The notes: generated from the sequence alone by a model not told the origin. A DNA stretch of 64,000 bases from Bradyrhizobium zhanjiangense (GCF_004114935.1 NZ_CP022221.1:8639001-8703000); one strand, 5' to 3'; counted from the stretch's first letter, positions 46,449 through 54,368 are shown. A program made the numbers and translations.

Positions 46449-46940
46449 TCAGCCCTGCTGCTGGTCGTTGGGCGGCGGGGTCGGACGCGTCTTGTGCTGC
46501 GCCATGAACTGGTCGAACTCTTCCTTGTCCTTGGCGTGACGCAGTCGGCTCAGGAAATCCTTGAACTCGCGCTGCTCTTCCTCGAGCCGCTGCAGCGTCT
46601 CGGCGCGATATTCGTCGAAGGCGCGGTTGCCGGATGACGGCGGGCCGAAGCCAAAGCCGAAGCCACGACGCTCCATGCGATCGCGCATGCGGTCCATCTT
46701 GTACTGCATCCTCTCCATCTTGTTCTGCCAGCGATCCTGGTGGCTCCAGCACGACATTCTTCTGCTCCCGAGTGTGAAAAAGAGAAGGGCAAGTCCAATC
46801 GGCCACCAGATGATGAAGCCGAGAATGGTCACGGCGATCCAGCCGGGATGCCAGGGCGTCTCGAGCATGTGAGGACGTTGGTACTGTTGGTATTGGTCCG
46901 AGGGGCCGCGCCATCGATTGACATCAGCGGTGTAGGCCAT
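46449..46940 (-). CDS. DUF2852 membrane-associated protein
   Basis: 163 aa. Single transmembrane helix (WIAVTILGFIIWWPIGLALL), then a long basic/acidic coiled-coil region with repeated MERMQYKMDRMRDRME units, and FDEYRAETLQRLEEEQREF near the end, all marks of DUF2852. Function unknown. Its start is preceded by a 19-bp palindrome (46976-46994) closely similar to one at the start of the neighbouring TetR gene, suggesting that this is a TetR target. Confidence 0.85.
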   Translation of the reverse strand: MAYTADVNRWRGPSDQYQQYQRPHMLETPWHPGWIAVTILGFIIWWPIGLALLFFTLGSRRMSCWSHQDRWQNKMERMQYKMDRMRDRMERRGFGFGFGPPSSGNRAFDEYRAETLQRLEEEQREFKDFLSRLRHAKDKEEFDQFMAQHKTRPTPPPNDQQQG

Positions 46941-46975
46941 TTCCCATCTCCATCACGGCATCAGCGCCGTTGTGA

Positions 46976-46994
46976 ATGTAAATAACATTTACAT
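46976..46994 (-). promoter_or_regulatory. Operator-like palindrome upstream of DUF2852
   Basis: ATGTAAAT-AAC-ATTTACAT, a perfect 8-bp inverted repeat with a 3-bp centre, 36 nt upstream of the DUF2852 start. It matches the palindrome at 47801-47819 at 15 of 19 positions, consistent with binding by the adjacent TetR protein. Confidence 0.65.
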
Positions 46995-47061
46995 AGCTAG
47001 ACCATCCCGTGATTTTGTCAAGCCGGCCGCAAGACAGGCTCGCGGAATTATTTGCGCAACT

Positions 47062-47802
47062 TTATTTCGGCTTGCCCCAAGGACCGCCGGGCGGCACGCC
47101 AGAACCGGAGGACGCCTCCGGTGGTACCGGTGGCGGCTCGGCGCTCTTCGCTGGCGGACGGCGGTCGGTCGGGAAGCCGAGGCCACGCAGATAGATCAGC
47201 ACCTCGGCTTCGAGCAGTTCGTCCGGCGACATCGGCAGTTTTCGCCGTGCGGCATCGCCGCGGGAAAACAAAGAGGCCACGCCGTGCGCCATCGACCAGA
47301 TGTGCAGCGCCATCATCATCGCCGGCGGCCGCGGCGTGCCCGGCGGCGTTAGCGCCGCAAGCCGTTCGGCCGCGGCGCGAATGATGTTAAAGGCACGTTC
47401 GCTCGCGGCCTGAAGCGCCGGATTGGCATCGACCGGCACGCCCGATTCGAACATCGCGTTGTAGAAGGCGGGCTCCTCGCGCGCGAAGGCGAGATAGGCC
47501 TTACCGACGCGTTCGAACGCGGTGACCGTATCAGGGTGTCCGTCGTCCCAGGCCGCGGCCAGGCGCGCCTCGAACTGCTCGAAGCCGCGCTGGGCGATCG
47601 AGGACAACAGCTCGTCGCGGTCGCGGAAATGCCGGTAGGGCGCCGCCGCGCTGACCCCGGCCATGCGCGCGGCATCGGCAAAGGTGAAGCCGGCCGCGCC
47701 CTTCTCGGCGATCAGGCCTAGAGCGGCCTGCAACAGGGCTTCTTTCAGATTGCCGTGGTGATAGCCGCGCTCGGCGCGGCGTTGCTCCTTGCGCCAGCTC
47801 AT
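47062..47802 (-). CDS. TetR/AcrR family regulator
   Basis: 246 aa. TetR helix-turn-helix: NLKEALLQAALGLIAEKG, FADAARMAGVSAAAPYRHFRDRDELLSSI, then the TetR_C_33/WHG-type ligand domain (AYLAFAREEPAFYNAMFESG). The C-terminal 40 residues are Pro-rich. Its start region overlaps an ATGT...ACAT palindrome resembling that upstream of DUF2852, so it may repress both its own gene and that of DUF2852. It lies upstream of DUF2852 on the same strand. Confidence 0.87.
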   Translation of the reverse strand: MSWRKEQRRAERGYHHGNLKEALLQAALGLIAEKGAAGFTFADAARMAGVSAAAPYRHFRDRDELLSSIAQRGFEQFEARLAAAWDDGHPDTVTAFERVGKAYLAFAREEPAFYNAMFESGVPVDANPALQAASERAFNIIRAAAERLAALTPPGTPRPPAMMMALHIWSMAHGVASLFSRGDAARRKLPMSPDELLEAEVLIYLRGLGFPTDRRPPAKSAEPPPVPPEASSGSGVPPGGPWGKPK

Positions 47803-47819
47803 GTGAACGACTTTTACAT
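47801..47819 (-). promoter_or_regulatory. Operator-like palindrome at the TetR start
   Basis: ATGTGAAC-GAC-TTTTACAT, an imperfect inverted repeat (6 of 8 pairs) overlapping the start codon of the TetR gene. It resembles the perfect site at 46976-46994 and suggests autoregulation. Confidence 0.5.
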
Positions 47820-47929
47820 GAGCCGGGCGTGAAGGTCACTAGCGGCGATGCGGCGTGATTAACCCCGTACTTCCACGGTCGTGCCGGGCCGATGCGTCGA
47901 CATCGAGCCGGAAACGAGTTCGCCCGCAG

Positions 47930-48295
47930 CTACATCTGCGGAATCGGCAGCACGGGCATGACTTCGATCGCCTCGCCCGGGAAGATCGCAAAATGCGGAT
48001 GGTTCTCGAACAGCTTTGCAGCCTCCTCTTGCGAGGCAGCCCGCACCACCGTGAAGCCGGTCAGCGCATTGCTGACCTCGGTGATGCCGCTCGCGTCGAT
48101 CCTGCGGGTCTTGCCGAGCGGGCCGCCGATCTCGACGATGACGGCCTTGTGCTTCTCGACCCAGCCGTGCCAGGCGGCCATGCCCTCCTGTTCCTTTGCT
48201 TTCCGTTCGGCCTCGGGCAGCGCGCGCCAGGCCGCCATTTTCGAGCCGTTCATGCTGCCGAGATAGACGGCGAGGAATTTGTGTTCGGTGCTCAT
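47930..48295 (-). CDS. YCII-related domain protein
   Basis: 121 aa, YCII fold (dimeric alpha/beta barrel-like): MSTEHKFLAVYLGSMNG, MAAWHGWVEKHKAVIVEIGGPLG, and FTVVRAASQEEAAKLFENHPHF. The GGPL loop stands in place of the DGPF motif. Preceded by AAGGAGAAA. The gene lies 29 nt after the next YCII gene and is likely cotranscribed with it from the ECF42-type promoter at 48829-48855. Confidence 0.85.
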   Translation of the reverse strand: MSTEHKFLAVYLGSMNGSKMAAWRALPEAERKAKEQEGMAAWHGWVEKHKAVIVEIGGPLGKTRRIDASGITEVSNALTGFTVVRAASQEEAAKLFENHPHFAIFPGEAIEVMPVLPIPQM

Positions 48296-48324
48296 CGGTT
48301 TTCTCCTTGTTGATCGATTGAACG

Positions 48325-48759
48325 TCAGTCGCAATTTCGTCGCGACCCGCCGTGGCTACTCTTCAGGTCGTCGAATCCGGCGGCCGCTGCCTGCACATCT
48401 GGCGGAAAGTCGCCCATCTCCTGCACCTGCCGGATCTCGATGATTTCGTTGGGCGAAGCCGGGCACTTCTTCGCCCAGGCGATCGCCTCGGCGCGTGAGG
48501 CAACCTCGATCATCCAGTAACCGCCCAAAACCTCCTTGGCCTCAGCGAAGGGTCCATCGGTGACAATGGGCACGCCGGTCGCAAACGAGACACGCGCGCC
48601 CATCGAGGGCGGATGCAGGCCATCGAGCGTGATCAGCACGCCGGCATCCTTCAGCGCCTCGTTGTAGCGCATCATCGCGGCAACGCGTTCCGGATCGAGC
48701 TGTACATCCGGCGGCGCGCTCTCGTAACCGAGCGGGATCATGAGCATCATGAATCGCAT
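48325..48759 (-). CDS. YCII/DGPF domain protein
   Basis: 144 aa YCII family protein with the DGPF motif in IVTDGPFAEAKEVLGGYWMIEV, MRFMMLMIPLGYESA at the N-terminus and RQVQEMGDFP at the end. DGPF proteins are the hallmark partners of ECF42 sigma factors. An AAGGAA ribosome-binding site precedes the ATG, and an ECF42-like promoter is 70 nt upstream. The chemistry is unknown. Confidence 0.88.
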   Translation of the reverse strand: MRFMMLMIPLGYESAPPDVQLDPERVAAMMRYNEALKDAGVLITLDGLHPPSMGARVSFATGVPIVTDGPFAEAKEVLGGYWMIEVASRAEAIAWAKKCPASPNEIIEIRQVQEMGDFPPDVQAAAAGFDDLKSSHGGSRRNCD

Positions 48760-48828
48760 GGGGGTTCCTTGTTGCTCGCTGTCATTCCGGGGCGCGACGA
48801 AGTCCAGGCGGCCCGCATTCCCCTGTAA

Positions 48829-48855
48829 GACGAACGACCTCTCGCCGCCCCGACA
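48829..48855 (-). promoter_or_regulatory. Predicted ECF42-type promoter of the YCII pair
   Basis: Minus strand: TGTCGG at 48855-48850, a 17-bp spacer, then CGTC at 48832-48829. The ECF42 target motif in the literature is TGTCGA at -35 and CG(A/T)C at -10; the match is 5 of 6 plus a full -10. The same spacing recurs at two other DGPF-associated units in this window. Confidence 0.65.
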
Positions 48856-49021
48856 GCGGCGCAGAAAATATTTGGAGGCAGCGCCAGTGCGACTACGGAC
48901 GGCGCATTCGGGCCGGATCGGGTCGATAGGTTTAGGCCTGAGACCTTTCTTGCTGGAACGAAAGCGAAGTAAAAGGAGCCCGCGCTCAGGCGCCTCTCTC
49001 GGACACAGGACAGATCAACCA

Positions 49022-49810
49022 ATGCCGCAAGCCCCGCAAAAAGTCGCCCTCGTCACCGGAGCCGCGCGCGGCATCGGGCTTGCGACCGCGAAGAAGTTCC
49101 TTGCCGAGGGTTGGCGCGTGGCGCTGCTCGACATCGAGGGCGAGTTGCTCGGCCGCGCGGTCGCCGAGATCGGCCAAAGCGAGGCGACGCTGGCGCTGAC
49201 CTGCGACGTTTCGGACAAGGCGGCGGTCGGCGCGGCGATGACCACGGTCGAACGGCGGTTCGGTCGGCTGGATGCGCTCGTCAACAATGCCGGCATTGCC
49301 GTGTTCGCGCCGCTGATGGAGACGTCGGAGGCTGACTGGCGCCGCGTGCTCGAGGTCAACCTCACCGGCCCGTTCCTCTGCACCAAGGCGGCGGTGCCCT
49401 TGATGCGCGACGGCGATGGCGGCGCCATCGTCAACATCACCTCGATCTCGGCGGTGCGCGCCTCGACGCTGCGCTCGGCCTACGGCACCAGCAAGGCGGG
49501 GCTGGCGCACCTCACCAAGCAGCTCGCGGTGGAGCTCGCCTCGCTCAATATCCGCGTGAACGCGGTCGCGCCGGGGCCTGTCGACACCGCGATGGCGAAG
49601 CAGGTGCACAGCAGGGAGATCCGCGCCGACTATCACGACGCCATTCCGCTCAACCGTTACGGCCTGGAAGAGGAACTCGCGGAAGCGATCTACTTCCTGT
49701 GCTCGGCAAATGCGAGCTACATCACCGGCCAAATTTTGGCCGTTGATGGCGGCTTCGATGCGGCAGGTATCGGCCTGCCGACGCTGCGCGGCCAGCGGCG
49801 CAACGGGTAG
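49022..49810 (+). CDS. Short-chain dehydrogenase/reductase (SDR)
   Basis: 262 aa classical SDR. Cofactor motif TGAARGIG at about residues 13-20, LVNNAGIAVF, the catalytic Ser-Tyr-Lys in ITSISAVRA...SAYGTSKAGLAHL, and a C-terminal IYFLCSANASYITGQILAVDGGF. The first acidic residue after the second strand (LLDIEGELL, Asp) favours NAD(H). Oxidises or reduces an alcohol/ketone; the substrate is unknown. Divergent from the YCII operon. Confidence 0.92.
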   Translation: MPQAPQKVALVTGAARGIGLATAKKFLAEGWRVALLDIEGELLGRAVAEIGQSEATLALTCDVSDKAAVGAAMTTVERRFGRLDALVNNAGIAVFAPLMETSEADWRRVLEVNLTGPFLCTKAAVPLMRDGDGGAIVNITSISAVRASTLRSAYGTSKAGLAHLTKQLAVELASLNIRVNAVAPGPVDTAMAKQVHSREIRADYHDAIPLNRYGLEEELAEAIYFLCSANASYITGQILAVDGGFDAAGIGLPTLRGQRRNG

Positions 49811-49821
49811 GCGCGGAATTT

Positions 49822-49913
49822 GTAGGGTGGGCAAAGGCGCGAAAGCGCCGTGCCCACTCACCTCCCCCGATTTGCGCCATAGGTGGGCACGCTTTCGGTT
49901 TGCCCACTCTACG
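49822..49913. repeat. Inverted repeat of the GTAGGGTGGGCAAAG family, copy 2
   Basis: The left end GTAGGGTGGGCAAAG (49822-49836) is mirrored by TTTGCCCACTCTACG near 49899-49913, with inner palindromic segments (CGTGCCCACTCACC and GGTGGGCACG). Same family as 30267-30359. It separates the SDR gene from the next gene. Confidence 0.75.
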
Positions 49914-49936
49914 ATGTCGAGAGTTCGGAGAGTGCC

Positions 49937-50371
49937 ATGCGACGCGTCACCTTCAAAGCCTTGATGCTCGCGACAGCTCTGCTCACCTCTGCGCCCGCGG
50001 CCGCCGAGATCCGCATCATCCAATCACCGGGCGGAGCGGTCGGGCCGTTTCTCGACCTGTTCGAGAAGGTGCGCGAGAGCGGCGAGCGCGTGGTGATCGA
50101 CGGTCCTTGTCTGTCAGCCTGCACGCTGGTCTTGAGCATCGTGCCGGGCGAGCGCATCTGCGTCACCAAGCGTGCGGTGCTCGGCTTCCATGCCGCGCGC
50201 TCGGTCGACGGGCGCGGGCGCTTCTATGCCGAGCCGGAAGCATCGGTCGCGGTGCTTGCCGCCTATCCCGGCCCGGTGCGCGACTGGATCAGCCGCCGTG
50301 GCGGCCTCACCTCGCGGTTGCTCTTGCTGAAGGGGCGTGATCTCGCCGCGATCTATCCGCGCTGCCGCTGA
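49937..50371 (+). CDS. Exported ClpP/crotonase-like fold protein, unknown
   Basis: 144 aa from the ATG at 49937. Signal peptide MRRVTFKALMLATALLTSAPAAA. The mature part resembles periplasmic COG3904-type proteins with a ClpP-like fold: FEKVRESGERVVIDGPCLSACTLVLSIVP carries the typical Gly-x-Cys-xx-Ala-Cys segment in which a Ser would be the nucleophile, followed by GFHAAR (His). A peptidase role is not established. Confidence 0.7.
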   Translation: MRRVTFKALMLATALLTSAPAAAEIRIIQSPGGAVGPFLDLFEKVRESGERVVIDGPCLSACTLVLSIVPGERICVTKRAVLGFHAARSVDGRGRFYAEPEASVAVLAAYPGPVRDWISRRGGLTSRLLLLKGRDLAAIYPRCR

Positions 50372-50870
50372 CGAATTTGGCAGCCGCTCCAATGGCCTTT
50401 GGCTTGCCTGGTCCGAGGCCATACGGCAGGTTCCCTGTGCTCGCACGCAATGTGCGCACCGGGGGTCTTCGCCATCACGCGCTGGCTGGCTTCAAAAGAG
50501 AGTCTGGATCACCGGCACCAGCTTCATGCTGGCGCAAATGAGCATCCCCCAAAGAGCAAAATTGATCTGTAGCGCCGCTGCCATCGGTCGCTCCCCTTCC
50601 AAGTGACGTCCATCCCAGTTTGTAGATTTTATGACTCACAAATACCGATTCTTACTTGCAGATCACAGCCCAATATTGCGTCAATTGTTGTGCGATGCAG
50701 TCCGCATCGTTTCACGAAGCAGCCGCACTGCTCGCGCAGAGTGATGCGAATCGTAAGTTCATTGCTCGGCATGCCGGCCAATTGGTTTGCCTTAAGTTCC
50801 ATTTGACCGACGCGATGCAAGTTTCCCCACGCGTATCTTGCCCGTCGCGCGCCGAACTTTGGGTCCCGGC
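50372..50870. other. Intergenic region with one small ORF
   Basis: About 500 bp with no long gene. A 30-codon minus-strand ORF (50492-50584) has a strong ribosome-binding site. The remainder shows nothing recognisable. Confidence 0.4.
50492..50584 (-). CDS. 30-aa hydrophobic small protein
   Basis: Starts MAAALQINFALWGMLICASM and ends VIQTLF; almost entirely hydrophobic, so a probable single-pass membrane microprotein. GGAAGGGGAG lies 7 nt before the ATG at 50584, an unusually good Shine-Dalgarno. The length and hydrophobicity support a real but uncharacterised small gene; no family known. Confidence 0.5.
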   Translation of the reverse strand: MAAALQINFALWGMLICASMKLVPVIQTLF

Positions 50871-51233
50871 ATGATGCGACATGGCTTGATCTTGCTCACT
50901 TTCTGCACAACGCTGCTTGGATGTGCAGTCGCCCCGGCGCAGGAGCGTCGTCCGATCGCATGGGATGGCCTCGGCCAAGACCCCAACAAAGGCCCGAACC
51001 GCCCTCATATCGCGAAGCGGCCCGCAACGAACCCCGCGCCCGCGACAAGTGATCCCAATCAGGAGCGGGAACGAGTGCTCGGCACCCTGCGGCCGTACTC
51101 CGACGCGTGGTGGGCGGTCCATGACGAGATCGAAGCGGAAAACGACAGGCAGCTCGGCACCAAGCTCGTGATCTGTCCTCGCTGCGTGCAACCGGCGCCG
51201 CCGGACGGGGACGTGACCGGATCAACCCGGTGA
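50871..51233 (+). CDS. Putative lipoprotein, unknown
   Basis: 120 aa. The N-terminus MMRHGLILLTFCTTLLGC is a lipoprotein signal with lipobox LLGC. The rest is polar (AWDGLGQDPNKGPNRPHIAK, then ERERVLGTLRPYSDAWWAVHDEIEAE) with a CPRC pair near the end. No family. The ATG at 50874 is an alternative start one codon later. Confidence 0.6.
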   Translation: MMRHGLILLTFCTTLLGCAVAPAQERRPIAWDGLGQDPNKGPNRPHIAKRPATNPAPATSDPNQERERVLGTLRPYSDAWWAVHDEIEAENDRQLGTKLVICPRCVQPAPPDGDVTGSTR

Positions 51234-51362
51234 GAGGCAAGCGGCCGATCCGCGCGCGACGGAACGACTCTACGCTCCGTACGAGTCGCTATGTGTCCCC
51301 TCTCCCGCGGGTTTGGAGAGAGGGGATCACATTTCAATCGATCATGTGGGCGGTCGCGCCCG

Positions 51363-51776
51363 TCACATTCCTTCCGCCGGGCAGTTCACCATCCACGGAA
51401 TGCCGAACTTGTCGACGCACATGCCAAAGCCCTTGGCCCAGAACGTCTTGCTGAAGGGCATGGTGACGCTGCCGCCGTCGGCGAGCGCGTTGAACTTACG
51501 CTCGCCATCCGCGGGATCCTTGACCGTGATCGAGATCGAGAAGCCCTGCGGCTTGTGAAAATGCTCGGGCGGCGCATCGGAGCCCATTAATACGCTACCG
51601 TCGGGCAGCGACATCCGCGCATGCATGATCATCTTCTCGCGACCCGGCGAGGCGGGCACCTCCGGCGGCGCATCCGATGCACGCATCATTGCATCAATCT
51701 TGCCGCCGAGAACCTTGGCGTAATGGTTGAATGCCGCTTCGCAGGTGTCCTGATAGAACAGATAGGGATTGAGCAT
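51363..51776 (-). CDS. VOC family (PhnB-like) protein
   Basis: 137 aa. PhnB/glyoxalase-like dimer fold: PYLFYQDTCEAAFNHYAKVLGG, then MHARMSLPDGSVLMGSDAPPE and FWAKGFGMCVDKFGIPWMVN. An AGGAGAG ribosome-binding site precedes the ATG. The gene begins 30 nt after the SRPBCC gene ends and is in the same presumed operon driven by the ECF42-like promoter at 52374-52400. Catalytic function unknown. Confidence 0.88.
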   Translation of the reverse strand: MLNPYLFYQDTCEAAFNHYAKVLGGKIDAMMRASDAPPEVPASPGREKMIMHARMSLPDGSVLMGSDAPPEHFHKPQGFSISITVKDPADGERKFNALADGGSVTMPFSKTFWAKGFGMCVDKFGIPWMVNCPAEGM

Positions 51777-51806
51777 CGTTTCTCTCCTCTTCGTGTGTAG
51801 TAACGC

Positions 51807-52346
51807 CTATTGCTTCTCCGTGAGCTTCTTCAGGCTGGCGAGTCCGGCCTCGAAATCCTTGCCGATCATGCTGTCCATGTTGATGAACACCTGCATCACC
51901 TTGGACAGGAAGGGGGCCGGACCGGACATCGCCCATGTAACCAGTGTGGCATCGCCTTGCGGCACAAAGGTGAACTCGGCGTTGTTGTGGCCTTCGAACG
52001 GGCGCTCGAAATCGAGCTTGATGCGGAGCCTCGAGGGCACGTTGGCCTCGAGGATCTCCATGTGACCGGCGCCGACATTGTTGTTCCCGTCCCAGGCGTA
52101 GGTCGCGCCCTTGCCTTCCGCGGTTCCTCCGAAAGTCCGCTTCATGGCGGGATCGCGGCCCTCATAGGGTGACCAGGCGGTCCAGCGGCGGAAATCGGCC
52201 ACCACCGGATAGATCGTATCGGCCGGCGCTTTCACGGCGAGACTGCGCTCGACGCGGAATGTGTCGGGCTTCGTCAGGGCAAAGACGAGCACGGCCGCAA
52301 TTCCGGCCGCGAGGACGATGGCGATGACGGCAATGGCTTTCAACAT
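51807..52346 (-). CDS. SRPBCC family protein (membrane-anchored, START-like)
   Basis: 179 aa from the ATG at 52346. An N-terminal hydrophobic anchor (LKAIAVIAIVLAAGIAAVLVFAL) is followed by a SRPBCC/polyketide cyclase-like domain: ERSLAVKAPADTIYPVVADFRRW, WDGNNNVGAGHMEI, ATLVTWAMSGPAPFLSKVM. The fold binds hydrophobic ligands. An exact TGTCGA-N17-CGTC ECF42-type promoter ends 28 nt upstream. An upstream in-frame ATG at 52424 lies beyond that promoter and is rejected. Confidence 0.85.
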   Translation of the reverse strand: MLKAIAVIAIVLAAGIAAVLVFALTKPDTFRVERSLAVKAPADTIYPVVADFRRWTAWSPYEGRDPAMKRTFGGTAEGKGATYAWDGNNNVGAGHMEILEANVPSRLRIKLDFERPFEGHNNAEFTFVPQGDATLVTWAMSGPAPFLSKVMQVFINMDSMIGKDFEAGLASLKKLTEKQ

Positions 52347-52373
52347 GGATTGGCTCCCGGGATACGTGCGTAG

Positions 52374-52400
52374 GACGAACGAGGGAGACCCCGGTCGACA
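52374..52400 (-). promoter_or_regulatory. Predicted ECF42-type promoter of the SRPBCC-VOC operon
   Basis: Minus strand: TGTCGA (52400-52395), 17-bp spacer, CGTC (52377-52374), an exact match to the published ECF42 consensus. The start codon at 52346 leaves a leader of roughly 20 nt. Confidence 0.72.
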
Positions 52401-52440
52401 AGATCGACACGAAATTTTTGGCACAATGCCGCCCTACGTC

Positions 52441-52546
52441 GTGGCCGGGCATTAGCGCGAAGCGCGTCTTCGCACAGATGTCCCGGCCATCCACGCCTTG
52501 AACGCCAAGAGGGAACGTGGATGCCCGGGACAAGCCCGGGCATGAC
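52441..52546. repeat. Dispersed repeat containing GAACGTGGATGCC..., copy 2
   Basis: The unit at 52513-52546 matches 46271-46305. The longer element has the palindromic GTGGCCGGGC and TCCCGGCCATCCAC at its left part. It sits between the ECF sigma gene and the SRPBCC promoter. Confidence 0.6.
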
Positions 52547-52564
52547 GGCGGAGATGGTGTTGCC

Positions 52565-53863
52565 CTATTTCGCCTTAGCGCTTTCCTTAGCGCTTTCCTT
52601 CGGCTTCGGCTGGCTGTCCCGGATCAGGCGATCGAGATGCATGCGGATGTGGGCGGCTTCCGCGGAGGTGTTGGCGAGCGCGATGGCGCGGTCGAAGGCG
52701 ATGCGGGCCTCATCGTTGCGGCCGAGCTGCATCAGGAAGGCGCCACGCACACCGTAGAAATGGAAGTAGTTGGCAAGCTTCGGCGCCAGCGGCTCGATCA
52801 GCTCGAGTGCGGCCTGCGGTCCGCGCACCTTGGAGACCGCGACCGCGCGGTTGAGCGTCACCACCGGCGAGGGCTGCACCAGTTCGAGCGCGCCGTAGAG
52901 CAGGTCGATCTGCGTCCAGTCGGTCTCCTCCGGCGTCGATGCGCGCGCGTGCAGCGCGGCGATCGCGGCCTGGATCTGATAGGGCCCGCTGCGGCGGTGG
53001 CGCATCGCCTTGTCGATCAGGGCGAGGCCCTCCGCGATCATGGTGCGGTTCCACAGCGAACGGTCCTGGTCCTCCAGCAGGATCAGCGACCCGTCCGCGG
53101 CAAAGCGCGCGGCGCTGCGCGCATGTTGCAACAGGATCAGCGCCGTCAAGCCCATGATCTCCGGCTCGCTCTGGAACAGCCGCAGCAGCAGCCGCGCCAG
53201 CCGGATCGCCTCCTCGCACAGCGGCTTGCGAAGCTCCGCGGTATCGCCGCTCGCCGAATAGCCTTCGTTGAAGATCAGGTAGATCATCGCCGCGACGCCG
53301 GCGAGCCGCTCGGAACGCTCGACCGCGCCGGGCGCTTCGAAGGGTACGCCGGCGTCAGCGACCTTCGCCTTGGCGCGGGTGATGCGCTGCTCCATCGCGG
53401 CTTCCGAGACCAGAAAGGCGCGCGCGATCTGCTTCACCGTGAGACCGGAGACGATACGCAGCGCCAGCGCGATCTGCTGCGTCGCCGGCAGCTGCGGATG
53501 GCAGCAGATGAACATCAGCCGCAAAATATCGTCGCGGTAATGCGAGCCGTCGAGCCGCTCGGCAAGCGCGCCTTCGGCGTCGTCGAGATCGGAGATCGCC
53601 TGGTCGTCCTCTGGCAGCGGTTGCTGCTTGCGGGCGCGGCGGACCTCGTCGATCGCGACGTTGCGGCCGACCATGATCAGCCAGGCCGCGGGATCGCGCG
53701 GCGGCCCGTTCTGCGGCCAGGTTTTCAGCGCACGCAGGCAGGCGTTCTGAAAAGCCTCCTCGGCGGTATCGAGATCGCGGAAATAGCGCAGCAGCGCGCC
53801 GACCGCCTGGGGGCGCGCCGAGGTCAGCGCAGTCTCGATCCAGGCGGTGTCGGCCTCGCTCAC
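52565..53863 (-). CDS. ECF42-type RNA polymerase sigma factor with C-terminal TPR-like extension
   Basis: 432 aa, far longer than standard ECF sigma factors. Sigma region 2 (residues 20-85, FRDLDTAEEAFQNACLRALKTW) and region 4 (about 130-175, LRIVSGLTVKQIARAFLVSEAAMEQRI) precede a 240-residue helical extension (DUF6596/SnoaL-free, TPR-like: GPYQIQAAIAALHARA, DEARIAFDRAIALANTSAEA), the hallmark of ECF42. No anti-sigma gene is present; in this group the extension is thought to control activity. It overlaps the upstream YCII/DGPF gene by 4 nt, its defining partner. Confidence 0.92.
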   Translation of the reverse strand: MSEADTAWIETALTSARPQAVGALLRYFRDLDTAEEAFQNACLRALKTWPQNGPPRDPAAWLIMVGRNVAIDEVRRARKQQPLPEDDQAISDLDDAEGALAERLDGSHYRDDILRLMFICCHPQLPATQQIALALRIVSGLTVKQIARAFLVSEAAMEQRITRAKAKVADAGVPFEAPGAVERSERLAGVAAMIYLIFNEGYSASGDTAELRKPLCEEAIRLARLLLRLFQSEPEIMGLTALILLQHARSAARFAADGSLILLEDQDRSLWNRTMIAEGLALIDKAMRHRRSGPYQIQAAIAALHARASTPEETDWTQIDLLYGALELVQPSPVVTLNRAVAVSKVRGPQAALELIEPLAPKLANYFHFYGVRGAFLMQLGRNDEARIAFDRAIALANTSAEAAHIRMHLDRLIRDSQPKPKESAKESAKAK

Positions 53864-54228
53864 GTCAGATTCCCTCCGGGCCTGAACACACCGACGGGAC
53901 GCACCTCATAGGCACCGCCGGGATTGGCAGCGCCGAGCTCGCGCGCGACATCGAGCGCGTCGTCGAGGTTCTTGCAGTCGACGATATAGAAGCCGAGCAA
54001 CTGCTCCTTGGTCTCCGCATAGGGGCCGTCGAGCACCAGCGGCGGGTCTTCCTTGCGCAGCGTCGCCGCCGCGGTGGTCGGCAACAGCCGCGCCACCGGG
54101 CCGAGCCGACCCTGCTGTGTGAGCTTCTCCTGCACCACGGCGAGCTTCTTCATCACGGCCTCGTCCTGGTCCTTGCTCCAGGAGCCGACGAAGTCCTCAT
54201 CGTGATAGCAAAGAATGGCATAAAGCAT
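53860..54228 (-). CDS. YCII/DGPF protein, ECF42 partner
   Basis: 122 aa from the ATG at 54228, with GAGGAAAG upstream. YCII fold with DGPY (for DGPF) in LVLDGPYAETKEQLLGFYIVD, start MLYAILCYHDEDF and C-terminus EVRPVGVF. DGPF proteins are encoded beside ECF42 sigma factors in many phyla; the biochemical role is unknown. ATGA overlap with the sigma gene means translational coupling. An ECF42-like promoter lies 29 nt upstream, so the unit is probably autoactivated. Confidence 0.9.
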   Translation of the reverse strand: MLYAILCYHDEDFVGSWSKDQDEAVMKKLAVVQEKLTQQGRLGPVARLLPTTAAATLRKEDPPLVLDGPYAETKEQLLGFYIVDCKNLDDALDVARELGAANPGGAYEVRPVGVFRPGGNLT

Positions 54229-54256
54229 AGGCGACACTTTCCTCGTCTGTTCTAAA

Positions 54257-54283
54257 GACGCGCCAATATGCCCCGCCCCGACA
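54257..54283 (-). promoter_or_regulatory. Predicted ECF42-type promoter of the YCII-sigma operon
   Basis: Minus strand: TGTCGG (54283-54278), 17-bp spacer, CGTC (54260-54257). Same layout as the sites at 48829 and 52374. Suggests positive autoregulation of the sigma factor. Confidence 0.65.
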
Positions 54284-54368
54284 CGGCTGCGGAAAAAATT
54301 TGCAAGAAAAATCCGGCAGATCGTGCCAAGGAGGGCCTTCTCAAGCGGAACTCGACGAGGCACTTCGA

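Noticed and set aside
46184..46539. Overlapping plus-strand small frames opposite the DUF2852 terminator region
   Set aside because: They span a terminator hairpin and a repeat and have no coding-like features.
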